64,000 bases of DNA from Cercis canadensis. Its lineage: Eukaryota; Streptophyta; Magnoliopsida; Fabales; Fabaceae. Below, piece after piece: positions 34,122-46,800 of the stretch. Where the stretch lies: positions 569,990 through 633,989 of the forward strand of contig QAOA01002120.1 in the NCBI GenBank assembly GCA_003255065.1, written 5' to 3'. The notes beneath the pieces were generated by a model that saw only the letters and a program-made list of their open reading frames with translations, was not told the origin of the DNA and did not search any database. The position numbers and the translations under genes are program-made. Position 1 is the stretch's first letter; the number at the start of each line of letters is the position of its first letter.

Positions 34122-34170
34122 ACTGACTAAACCGACCAAACCGAACCGAACCGGACCGGACCGGTTGTAT
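34122..34170. repeat. ACCGAACC-rich repeat, copy 2
   Basis: ggcaaaactgactaaaccga followed by accgaaccgaaccggaccgg; direct repeat of the left edge of 32190-32370. Confidence 0.5.
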
Positions 34171-34221
34171 GTCTCATAGCTTGTTCCTCCATTGTTTCTT
34201 CTTCAAGTGAAAAGTTTCAGT

Positions 34222-34829
34222 ACTAGATTTTCATTGACATCATATGTAAAGTGGGTTCTACAACTTATAGATGAACCAAGATCTGCGATAGCCAAAATGG
34301 GTTTTGGCAATTTGTTATTAGTTCCCAATCATTCACTGAGTCAAAATCTATTAGCTGAGCTGATGGAAAGATGAAGTTGTGACAAGCAAGCTTTCAAACT
34401 TGTTTCTGGTGATATTTCAATAGAGCTGTTAGATGTTGCTTTAATTTTGGGCTTACGAGTAGTGGGAAATTCTGTGCTCTTGAAAGATGATTAGCCTTTT
34501 TTGTGATTTGGAAGAGGAGTATGGGGCAACTATATCCATATTTAAGAGGAAGGTTACAATAGATTCTGTTGAAAGTAGACATGATTCCCTTGGAGAAACT
34601 GTTAGTGAGGATTTTATCAGGGGATTTTTATTGTATACTCTTGGGAGGTTTCTTTTCCTGAATTCAAATGGAAAAGGAAGATACTCGTTATTTGTCATTT
34701 CTCAGAATTTTGGATGATGTTTGTCAATTTTCCTGTGGTGCAGCTGTTATTGAAGATTTATCCCAGTGGTTGAGCAACAGAAAAGAAAATAATGTGCAAT
34801 ATGTGGGTGGTTGTCTTATATTTCCTCAA
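34222..34829 (+). pseudogene. Plant mobile domain (PMD / MAIN-like) gene relic
   Basis: Reading across three frames: LIDEPRSAIAKMGFGNLL, LVPNHSLSQNLLAELMER, stop, CDKQAFKLVSGDISIELLDVA, LILGLRVVGNSVLLKDD, stop, then DLEEEYGA, RKVTIDSVESRHDSLGE, DFIRGFLLYTLGRFLFLN, YLSFLRILDDVCQFSCGAAV, IEDLSQWLSNRKENNVQYVG, GCLIFPQ and a GT donor at about 34829. This is the aminotransferase-like plant mobile domain shared by MAIN/MAIL1 proteins and several transposons. Two stops and at least two frameshifts disable it. Confidence 0.8.
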
Positions 34830-36068
34830 GTAAGTTTCAGCATATCACAACTTTATTTTATATGTACGTATATATATGATGGCCATAGGTATTTTACTTT
34901 CATACATTTAAAGTACTTTCTGATTTCTTGGGTTTGCTATTACAAGTTTGTCCTCTTCATATTTGGATTGCTTGAAACTAAAGAGCTATATAAAGAGTGT
35001 CAGAAATAGAATGGTGTAGAAAAGCTCTAAACTACAAGACTACAAATATGAGCAGTGTCCTCCTTACTTTAGCTTCAACATGGAACTTCCTTCAGCTCTA
35101 AACAAGCTTTTAAGTTATCCAGTGTGGCTTTCCTATTTTTAGCTATTTTAATAGAGATTCTACCACATCCTTTTATGAGCAAACTTGCATTGCTAAGTTC
35201 TTCACGCAGCAAATAATCTTTTCTATTGGGATTTTTGCAGTCTTCTACCTTTGGGAATCGACTTATCATTTACACGAGTTGGTTTTCTAATGTACTCATT
35301 TTTGGTTAATATTTCACTTCACTTAAATATTAACTGTTGCATCTGTTTGACTGCTGCATTGCTTAGCATCTTTTGTTTATCATGCTTGTTATGCCAATAG
35401 CGATTTTGTCATTCTTGACTATATTAATTAATTGCATGTTCTCGAATTCATAAGCCAACCTTATAAGAAAATGGATCTATAATTCATTAATTTCTGTGGT
35501 TTATAAATTTGTTATATTGATGCTTCCTAATCTTAATGGTAACCTGATGATTATACATATGCATAGATGCATCTGTTTATAAGTTGTGTTCATATGCTGT
35601 TATAAATTAGTCATGTGATTTTTTAACAACTATTCAGTGATATGCCACTTTCTGCATATTCTATGCATAGTATCTTTAACTCTATATCTATGATATGCAG
35701 AAGTGATCTTCAGAATCTCTTTCAAATTAGAATATGTTTTTAACTTTTTAAACTTTCAAATTTAATATGTGTATACACGCAGTTGCATCACAATCTAAAT
35801 ATGCATTTTGATTGTCTTCTCTTCATTTTACAGTGTGTGATGGTTGATTTTGCCTATATTTCCTTTGTTGAGTAATTGAATAATTATAAAAATGAATGTG
35901 TTTTGAAAATGCAGAAGTTAAAAAGTAATCACAGTGCAACTTAGATACAATGGTTGGGTAACTGAGTTGCAGGATCCAGAAAAGTCAAGGTGATTCTCTT
36001 ATTCAATCCATGTTGAAACTAACGAGTGAGATGCTTTTATCTAACAATATATTTCTCTTTGAGCAATA

Positions 36069-36220
36069 TTGCTGAACTTATATATGAACTTTTTCTTTTG
36101 GACTGGCAGGCAACTGAGGAAAGCAGTAGGCTTAGATAATCTTCTTTATACTCCAGCTGCAGATTTTTCTTACTTTGTAGACCTTGCCCTTGCATTGCCC
36201 AAAGATTATTACATTATTCA
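36069..36220 (+). pseudogene. Unrecognised exon-like fragment
   Basis: After a plausible AG acceptor near 36109 the frame reads [20 protein letters not shown] and [19 protein letters not shown], with protein-like composition. I do not recognise the family. It joins directly to the stretch similar to SMO2 exon 4/intron 4, so the two may have been brought together by the same event. Confidence 0.3.
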
Positions 36221-36312
36221 TCACGAGTTACTCATACTTATGTGTGTTCTAGGGTTTCGGTTTTAAAATAATATTATATTGTATTTATTTACTGCTTTAG
36301 GTGTATTGTCAA
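36213..36312 (+). repeat. Copy of SMO2 exon 4 end and intron 4
   Basis: 36235-36300 matches 14087-14152 at 65 of 66 positions, and weaker similarity extends left through ttcatca.gag (the SMO2 VHHE codons) and right to about 36312. The SMO2 source segment is the end of exon 4 plus most of the 107-bp intron 4. Confidence 0.8.
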
Positions 36313-36639
36313 CATATATGCAAATATATACTTTCGTTATACCTATAATATGGAAGCATTGAGGAAAATGCTTTAGTGTAGTGGTCTTCTAGCCTTAAGG
36401 ATTGGTCACAACATATTTCCATATTGAAGTTCATGGTATCCTGCTCTTTTAGCAAACTGAGTGTGCTCCTCTATATCTATAAGTGAAATAAATATATAAA
36501 AGTATTTGAATCCACATAAATTTTAATTGGACTAACTTGAACACTTGTTGTATGATTTAGATTTTGTACACCTCTATACTTTATGTGCGACAATTATTTA
36601 TCAATTGGAACTATCTTGGTATTGAGAAATGACATTTGG
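36313..36639. repeat. 330-bp dispersed direct repeat, copy 2
   Basis: Partner of 31702-32030. It begins immediately after the SMO2-like segment. Confidence 0.75.
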
Positions 36640-38115
36640 ATTGGGCATAGAGATGGCAATTTGCCCTATACCTGATGGGGCCCTGTCATTTTTACATGGT
36701 CGGGTACGGGTATGGGGCAGAAAAAATGAGTATAGGAATGATGATGGGTAATTTTATGAGTTTGGGGCCGGAGAAGAGGAAGGTAGTACGAGGCCCGCCT
36801 CGTATAGTACATAAATAAATAAATAAATATATACATACATAATTTTATTTTGAAATCTTTTTGGTAAAACGTTGTTTTGGCCGAGGGTTTTTCATCCCCT
36901 CACCCATGAGCACGACACAATTCCTTCTTCATTCTCTTCTCTTTTCCCTCATTCTCTCCACTCTCATCCCTAATCTTTATTAAACTTTCAACGGACACCC
37001 ATCAACATCGGCGCTCCCCTATTTTCGACACCAGTGAGTCCCTCTTTCTTTCTTCCTTATTTTATTTTATTTTGTATGGGGATAATACGATGAGAGAAAT
37101 ATATGATGAGGGTGATGGGATTGAGTGTGCAAAAGATAAATCCTTAATAGATCATAGACATCATAACTGTGGCTGCTATTGTTTATTTTCCATGATAAGA
37201 AGTGATAAAAGTTACTGTGGGTGTCTGTTCTCTTTGATTTTTCATTTGCATTGATTCAATATTTCAACAATTGAATTTTCAGTATTTGTTGTGTGGCTTT
37301 TGTTTAGTTTGGCGATAGGGCTCAATCACAGCCCTCCAATATTGAATAGAAGATTATGATGTGATGACTTAGTGTTACATCTTAAGCATTCTGAACATGA
37401 CACTAGAAACTATATAGTGGTTTAGGGTTTGATTACCTCACCTATCAAATTTTGAGCTCCAAAATTTGGTAGTTTTAGTTTTTAGATATAAGGCAATAAT
37501 TTCTCTCTTACATATGTTGAAGGGTATTTTTCTTGGGGGCCCTTTTTTAGTAATACCAAGATTTAAGCTTTATGAATCTTAGTAAGGCAGTCAGGATGAG
37601 TTCTATTAGGCAAAATTACCAGCTCTAATTGTGTTTATCAGCTTAAATATTATAATTTCTGATCACTTTTTCTCTTTTTAGTGTATATGTGTGTGCATTT
37701 GTGTATATTTATGTTCTTCTAAGTTTATATTCTTCCATTGGTTGGGTTAGATCACTATTATTTAGATTGTGCTCTTATGAAGATATTTACGAAAGTACTT
37801 CTTTGTATTGTCCTTGCATGTTTATATTCTGTTACTTAAAGGTCTTCAAGTTTAAATCTTTTGCAGAATATCTGTGATAAGACATAGCCCTTGCGAAATT
37901 AGAGAGTTTTCTATTATAAACGATAGAATTTGTAGTACTTAAACTACAACTTGTATGGACCTCTTTTTACTTGGGATTTATATTCTTCTTGCTTTTAGTT
38001 TGATTGGTTCTTTAGTATTTATTGTCAATATCTTTTTTTTTTTGTTTTTTCTTTTCTTCTTTTTACTTAATTTTGTTTTTTCTCCGGTGCTTTTCAGGAG
38101 AACTTTTTGAACTTT
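36640..38115. other. AT-rich DNA with a hAT-like terminal motif
   Basis: 36652-36665 reads agagatggcaattt, a sequence typical of plant hAT non-autonomous ends, followed by a GGGTACGGGTATGGGG block. I could not find an inverted partner. 36805-36835 is an (AAAT)n microsatellite. 37070-38115 is AT-rich without a supported gene. Confidence 0.4.
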
Positions 38116-40703
38116 TAGAGTCATAAAAATTGTAGACTAGTTGAATTTTTCCAATGGGGAGAAAAAGTTGATTGTTTGAAGTTTTTTCCAAATTTTTTTT
38201 ATTATTATTTTTTTATTTTTATCTTTGGTCTTTTTGGTTTGAAGGGAGAGGGCAGAGGAAAAATTGGCTTAAACATCCATTTTAAGATATACATGATATT
38301 TCATTATTATATTTTCAAGAAAACCAAGAACGAGTCAGCCAAAATATAGACTAAATATTTGAAAAAATACATCAAAAAACTTTAGAATTCATTCTCATGA
38401 AATCACTGATACATAAAAAACAGTAAAAGTATACCTAATATAACGTGAAAATTTGGGCAGACCAATGAAATCATTCAAATCATCACAAACTGTCAATGAT
38501 CATGTTTGATTCTGACAATAAGCTCGGTTAATCTTCATCAAAGTCTTTAGGTCTCTGTTCAGACTTCTTCAATGTAATTTCAATTGCGAATTCCTGGTGT
38601 TCGTTTCTACTCACTTCAATTAGTACAGGTTAAGAAGCACATATTTCAACCAGTAAGGGAATTTTGGAGGGAGATGATTGTTCTTGTGTGCCAGAAGGAA
38701 AAAATGAAGATCTAAATTCTTGAGTAGAATGGATTACATTTGGAGCCATGGAGGGTCTTGGCTTCAGTAGGGGGAACATTCTTAGAAGGTTTGCAGCCGC
38801 CGATTCTGGTGAGGATGGCAGGTTCAACCCTCTTGGATTGAAAAACTGGCCCGTCAATCTTCTTCTCTTTATAGGAGTAGAACGAGGTGAAAATAGAATT
38901 GAGTTAAGACTGTTTTAGTTTTCTTTTTATAACAATGGGTCTGATTTGTAATAATTAAAAATTTTATTGTTAAAATTTATATTAAATATTTTGATGCCAA
39001 TCATAGGTTGAGTAAATATATGGGTCTCATTGTTAACACACTTGTTATAATTTGAATGGTCTATCTAAGAACCAAAAATATTGAATTTTTTTTTTATCTG
39101 AAAAGGAAATTTTCATTAATCATCAAAATATAGTTAGAAAATTAGATAACAAATCATGCCAAACCAAAAACATAGAAGTAGAAATAACATAGTTTATTAG
39201 CAACATGGTTAGCTTGCTTAAGAACCCAGCAAAAGGAGACCTTAGGAGCTCTCTTTCTAAAGCATGGATATCTTCCAAGAGAAGACCTAATGGAGAAAGG
39301 ATATTATCCCCAATGTTTAGAGTCAAGACCACAATCTGAGAATCACAAATAACATAAATAGTATGACAAGAAAATATGCTCGAAATCGAGGTGAAAATCT
39401 ATCATTAGAGTCATAAAAATAGCAGACTAGTTGAATTTTTCCAATGGTAGAAAAAGTTGACTGTTGAAAGTTTTTTTTGCTTTTTTATTTTTTATTTTAT
39501 TTTATTTTATACTTTTCTTTTTTATTTGGAGGAAGAAGGCAGAGGAAAAATTGGCTTAAGCATCCATTTTAAGATATGCACGATATTTCATTAGTATATT
39601 TTCAAGAAGATGAAGAACAAGTCACCCAAAGCATAGACTAAATATTTGAAAAAATAACTCAGGAAACTTTAGAATTAATTCTTATGAAATCACTTATACA
39701 TAAAAAACAGTAAAAGTAGACCGAATATAAGGTGAAAATTTGGAGAGACCAATGAAATCACTCAAAACATCACAAACTGTTAATGATCATGTTTGATTCT
39801 GACAATAAGCTCATTTAATTTTCACCAAAGTCTTCAGGTTTATGTTCAGACTTCTTCAACGTAATTTGAACCGCGAAATCCTGGTGTTCGTTTCTACTCA
39901 CTTCAATTAGTACAAGTTGACAAGCATGTATTTCAACCAGTAAGGGGATTTCGGAGATTGATGGTCGTTCTTGTGTGCCAGAAGGAAGAAATGAAGATCC
40001 TAATTCTTGAGTGTAATGGATTACATTTGGAGGTATGAAGGGTCTTGGCGTCTGTAGGGGGAACATTCTTAAAAGGTTTGCAGCCGCCAATTTTGGTGAG
40101 AATGACAGCTTCAACTTTCTTGGATTGAAATACTGGCCTGTCAATCTTCTTCTCTTTATAGGAGTAGAACGAGGTGAAAATAGAATTGAGTTAAGACTAT
40201 TTTAGTTTCCTTTGTATAACAATGGGCCTGATTTGTAATAATTGAAAATTTTATTGTTAAAATTTATATTAAATATTTTGATGCCAATGACAGGTTGAAT
40301 AAATATATGGGTCACATTGTTAACATACTTGTTACAACTTGAGTGGTCTATCAAAGAACAAAAAATATTGATTTTTTTTTTATCTAAAAAGAAAATTTCC
40401 ATTAATCATCAAAATAGATTTAGAAAATTAGATAACAAATCATGCCAAACCAATAACATAGAAGTAGAAATAACATAGTTTATTACCAACATGGTTAGCT
40501 TGCCTAGGAACCCAACAAAAGGAGACCTTAGGAGCTCTCTTTCTAGAGCATGAATATCTTCCAAGAGAAGACCTAGCGAAGAAAGGATATTATCCCCAAT
40601 GTTTAGAGCCAAGACCACACTCTGAGAATCGCAAATAACATAAATAGTATAACAAGAAAATATGCTCGAAATTGAGGTGAAAATCTACCATTAGAGTCAT
40701 AAA

Positions 40704-40841
40704 AATAGTAGACTAGTCGAATTTTTCCAATTGTGGAAAAAGTTGACTGTTGAAAGTTTTTTTTGCTTTTTNAAATAGTAGACTAGTCGAATTTTTCCAA
40801 TTGTGGAAAAAGTTGACTGTTGAAAGTTTTTTTTGCTTTTT
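40704..40841. repeat. Exact ~68-bp duplication around a single N
   Basis: 40704-40771 and 40773-40840 are identical and separated by one N. This looks like two overlapping contig ends joined without merging, so this unit is artificially long (1351 bp). Confidence 0.85.
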
Positions 40842-43800
40842 ATTTTTTTTTATTTTATAATTTGCTTTTTTATTTGGAGAAAGAAGGCATGGAGAAAATT
40901 AGCTTAAGCATCCATTTTAAGATATGCACAATATTTCATTAGTATATTTTCAAGAAGAACAAGAACGAGTCTCCCAAAGCATAGACTAAATATTTGAAAA
41001 AATATCTCAGGAAACTTTAGAATTCATTCTTATGAAATCACTGATACATAAAAAATAGTAAAAGTAGACCTAATATAAGGTGAAAATTTGGGGAGACCAA
41101 TGAAATCACTCAAAACATCACAAACTGTTACTGATCATGTTTGATTCAGACAATAAGCTTGGTTAATCTTCATCAAGGTTTTTAGGTTTATGTTCAGACT
41201 TTTTCAACGTAATTTGAACCATGAATTCCTGGTGTTCGTTTCTACTCACTTCAATTAGTACAAGTTAAGAAGCACGTATTTCAACCAGTAAGGGGATTTC
41301 GGAGGGTGATGGTCCTTCCTTTGTGCCAGAAGGAAGAAATGAAGATCCAAATTCTTGAGTGGAATGGATTACATTTAGAGCTATGGAGCGTCTTGGCGTT
41401 TGTAGGGGGAACATTCTTAGAAGGTTTGCAGCCGCCGATTCAGGTGAGGATGACAGGTTCAACTTTCTTGAATTGAAAAATTGGCCGCCCGTCAATCTTC
41501 TTCTCTTTATAGGAGTAGAACGAGGTGAAAATGAAATTGAGTTAGAACTGTTTTAGTTTTCTTTTTATAACAATGGGCCTAATTTGTAATAATTGAAAAT
41601 TTTATTGTTAAAATTTATATTAAATATTTTGATGCCAATGACAGGTTAAGTAAATATATGAGTCCCATTGTTAACACACTTGTTACAACTTGAGTGATAT
41701 ATCTAAGAACCAAAATATTGAATTTTTTTTTTTTATCTGAAAAGGAAATTTCCATTAATCATCAAAATAAAGTTAGAAAATTAGATAACAAATCATGCCA
41801 AACCAAAAACATAGAAGTAGAAATAATATAGTTTATTAGTAACATTGTTAGCTTGCCTAGGAACCTAGCAAAAAGAGACCTTAGGAACTCTTTTTCTAGA
41901 GCATGGATATCTTCCAAGAGAATACCTAACGGAGAAAGGATATTATCCCCAATGTTTAGAGCCAAGACCACACTCTGAGAATCACAAATAAATAAATAGT
42001 ATGACAAGAAAATATGCTCGAAATCGAGATGAAAATCTACCATTAGAGTCATAAAAATAGTAGACTAGTGGAATTTTTCCAATGGTGGAAAAAGTTGACT
42101 GTTAAAAGTTTTTTTTTTTAATTTTTTTTTATACTTAGCTTTTTAATTTGGAGGGAGAAGGCACGTGAAAAATTGGCTTAAGCATCCATTTTAAGATATG
42201 CACGATATTTCATTAGTATAATTCCAAGAAGAACAAGAACGAGTCACCTAAAGAATAGACTAAATATTTGAAAAAATACTTCAAGAAACTTTAAAATTCA
42301 TTCTTATGAAATCACTGATACATAAAAATAGTAAAAGTAGACCTAATATAAGGTGAAAATTTGAGGAGACCAATGAAATCACTCAAAACATCACAAACTG
42401 TTAATGATCATGTTTGATTCTAACAATAAGCTCGGTTAATCTTCATCAAAGTTTTCAGGTTTATGTTCAGACTTCTTCAACATAATTTGAATAGCGAATT
42501 TCTTGTGTTCGTTTCTACTCACTTCAATTAGTAGAAGTTGAGAAGCACGTATTTCAACCAATAAGGGGATTTCAAAGGGTGATGGTCGTTCTTGTGTGCC
42601 AAAAGGAAGAAATGAAGATCTGAATTATTGAGTGGAATAGATTACATTTAGAGCCATGAAGGGTCTTTGCGTCTGTAGAGGAAACATTCTTTGAAGGTTT
42701 GCAGCCGCCGATTTTGGTGAAGATGGCAGGTTCAACTTTCTTGGATTAGAAAACTGGCCCGTCAATCTTCTTCTCTTTATAGGAGTAGAACGAGGTGAAA
42801 ATAGAATTGAGTTAGGACTGTTTTAGTTTCATTTTTATAACAATGGGCATGATTTGTAATAATTAAAAATTTTGTTTTTAAAATTTATATTAAATATTTG
42901 GATGCCTATGGCATGTTGAGTAAATAAATGGCCCTCATTGTTAACATATTTGTTGCAACTTGAGTGGTGCATCTAAGAACCAAAAATATTGATTTTTTTT
43001 TTTATCTGAAAAAGAAACTTCCATTAATCATCAAAAGAGAATTGGAAAATTAGATGACAAATCATGTCAAACCAAAAACATAGAAGCAGTAATAACATAG
43101 TTTATCAGCAACATGGATAGCTTGCTTAGGAACCCAGTAAAAGGAGATCTGAGGAGCTCTCTTTCTAAAGCATGTATATCTTCCAAGAGAGGACCCAACA
43201 GAGAAAGGAAACTATTCCCAGTGTTTAGAACCAAGACCACACTCTGAAAATCGCAAATAACATAAATAGTATGACAAGAAAATATGCTCGAAATCTAGGT
43301 GAAAATCTACCATTAGAGTTATAAAAATGGTAGACTAGTTGAATTTTTCCAATAAGGGAAAAAAGTTGATTGTTGGAAGTTCTTTTACGTTTTTTTTTTT
43401 TTTTTTTTTTTTTTTTTNTTTTTTTTTTTTCTTTCTGTCCTTTGCTTTTTTGCTTTGGAGGGAGAGGGCAGGAGGAAAATTGGCTTAAGCAACCATTTTA
43501 AGATATGAATGATATTTCATTATTATATTTTCAAGAATAACAAGAACGAGTCAGTTAAAGCATAGATTAAATATTTGAAAAAATACATCATGAAACTTTA
43601 GAATTCATTCTCATAAAATCACTGATACATAAAAAAATAGTAAAAGTAGACCTAATATAAAGTGAAAATTTGGGGAGACCAATGAAATCACTCAAAACAT
43701 CACAAAATGTCAATGATCAAATTTGATTATGACATTAAGCTCGGTTTATCTTCATCAAAGTCTTCAGATCTCTATTCAAACTTTTTCAACGTAATTTGAA

Positions 43801-46800
43801 TCGCGAATTCTTGTTGTTCGTTTCTACCCACTTCAATTAGTACAGGTTAAGAAGCACATATTTCAACCAGTAAGGGGATTTCGGAAGGTGATGGTCGTTC
43901 TTGTGTGCCAGAAGAAAGAAATGAAAATTTGAATTCTTGAGTGAAATGGATTACATTTGGAGCCATGAAGGGTCTTGGTGTGTGTCAGGAGAACATTCTT
44001 AGAAGGTTTGCAGTCGCCGATTCTGGTGAAAATGGCAGGTTCAACTTTCTTGGATTGAAAAATTGGCCCGTCAATCTTCTTCTATTTATAGGAGTAGAAC
44101 GAGATGAAAATAGATTTAAGTTAGGACTGTTTTAGTTTCCTTTTTATAACAATGAGTTTGATTTGTAATAATTGAAAATTTTATCGTTAAAATTTATATT
44201 AAATATTTTGATGCCTATGACAGGTTGAGTAAATATATGTGTCCCATTGTTAACACACTTGTTACAACTTAAGTAGTTTATCTAAGAAACAAAAATATTG
44301 AATTTTTTTCTTTTGATCTGAAAAGGAAACTTCTATTAATCATCAAAAGAGAGTTAGAAAATTAAATAACAAATCATGCCAAACCAAAAACATAGAAGTA
44401 GAAATAACATAGTTTATTAGCAACATGGATAGCTTACCTAGGAACCCAGCCAAAGGAGACCTTAGGAGCTCTCTTTCTAGAGCATGGATATCTTTCAAAA
44501 CAAGACTCAACAGAGAAAGGAAATTATCCTCAATGTTTAGAGCCAAGACTACACCCTGAGAATCACAAATAACATAAATAGTATGATAAGAAAATATGTT
44601 CGAAATCTAGGTGAAAATCTACCATTGGAGTCATAAAAAAGTTAGACTAGTGTAATTTTCTCAATGGGGGAAAAAGTTGACTGTTAGAAGTTTTTTTATT
44701 TTTTATTTTTTTATTTTATACTTTGCCTTTTTGAATTGGAGGGAGGAGGCAAGGAGAAAATTAGCTTAAGCATCCATTTTAAGATATGCATGATATTTCA
44801 TTAATATATTTTCAAGAAGAACAAGAACGAGTCACCCAAAGCATAGACTAAATATTTGAAAAAATACCTCAGGAAACTTTAGAATTCATTCTCATGAAAT
44901 CACTGATATATAAAAAATAGTAAAAATATACCTAATATAAGGTGAAAATTTGGGGAGATCATTGAAATCACTCAAAACATCACAAACTGTCAATGATCAT
45001 GTTTGATTATGATAGTAAGTTCGGTTCATCTTCATCAAAGTCTTCAGGTCTCTGTTCAAACTTCTTCAACGTAATTTGAACCGCGAATTCCTAGTGTTCG
45101 TTTCTACGAACTTAAATTAGTACAGGTTAAGAACCACATATTTCAACCAGTAAAGGAATTTCAGATGGTGATGATCGTTCTGGTGTGCCAGAAAGAAGAA
45201 ATGAAGATCCGAATTCTTGCGTGGAATGGATTACATTTGGAGCCATGAAGGGTCTTGGCGTTTGTAGGGGGAACATTCTTGGAAGATTTGCAGCCGCCGA
45301 TTCTGGTGAAGATGGCATGTTCAAGTTTCTTGGATTGGAAAACTGGCCCGTTAATCTTCTTCTCTTTATGGGAGTAGAACGAGGTGAAAATTGAATTTAT
45401 TTAGACCTGTTTTAGTTTTCTTTTTGTAACAATGTGCCTGATTTATAATAATTGAATGTTTTGTTGTTAAAATTTATACTAAATATTTTGATGCCTATAG
45501 CAAGTTGAGTAAATATATGGGGCCACATTGTTAACACACTTGTTGCAACTTGAGTGGTTTATCTAAGAACTAAAAATATTAATTTTTTTTTTATCTGAAA
45601 AGAAAATTTCCATTTATCATAAAAAAAAAGTTAGAAAATTAGATTGCAAATCATGTCAAACCAAAAAAATAGAAGCAGAAATAACATAGTTTATCAGCAA
45701 CATGGATAGCTTGTCTAGGAACCTAGCAAAAAGAAACCTTAGGAGCTCTCTTTCTAGAGCATGGATATCTTCCAAGAGAAGACCCAACGGAGAAAGGAAA
45801 CTATCCCCAGTGTTTAGAGTCAACACCACACTCTGAGAATTGCAAATAACATAAATAGTATGACAAGAAAATATGCTCGAAATCTAGGTGAAAATCTACC
45901 ATTAGAGTCATAAAAATGGTAAACTAGTTGAATTTTTCCTATAGGAGAAAAAAGTTGATTGTTGGAAGTTTTTTTTGCAATTTTTTTTTTTTTTTTTTTT
46001 NTTTTTGCAATTTTTTTTTTTTTTTATCCTTTGCCTTTCTAGTTTGGAGGGAGGGGGCAGAGGGAAAATTGACTTAAGCATTCATTTTAAGCTATGCACG
46101 ATATTTTATTAGTATATTTTCAAGAAGAATAAGAACAAGTCAGCCAAAACATAGACTAAATATTTGTCAAAATACCTCAGGAAACTTTAGAATTTATTCT
46201 CATGAAATCACTGATACATACAAAAAATTAAAAGTAGACCTATTATAACGTGAAAATTTGGAGAGACCAATGAAATCACTTAAAACATCACAAACTGTCA
46301 ATGATCATGTTTAGTTCTGACAATAAGTTCGGTTAATCTTCATCAAAATCGTTAGGTCTATGTTCAGACTTCTTCAACGTAAGTTGAACCGTGAATTCCT
46401 GGTGTTCGTTTCTACTCACTTCAATTAGTACATGTTGAAAAAACTGTATTTCAACCAGTAAGGAAATTTCGGAGGGTGATGGTCGTTCTTGTGTGCCAGA
46501 AGGAAGAAATGAAGATCTGAATTCTTGAGTGGAATGGATTACATTTGGAGCCATTAAGGGTCTTGGCGTCTGTAGGGGAAACATTCTTAGAAGGTTTGCA
46601 ACCGCCGATTCCGGTGAAGATGACAGGTTCAATTTTCTTGGATTGAAAAATTGGTCCGTCAATTTTTTTCTCTTTATAAGAGTAGAACGAGGTGAAAATG
46701 GAATTGGGTTAGGACTGTTTCAGTTTCCTTTTTATAACAATGGGCTTGATTTGTAATAATTGAAAATTTTATTGTTAAAATTTATATTAAATATTTTGAT

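Noticed and set aside
45185..45394. Plus-strand open frames repeated in the tandem units (VEWITFGAMKGLGVC type)
   Set aside because: They are shadows of the minus-strand ORF, which shows better codon-level conservation and a natural stop.
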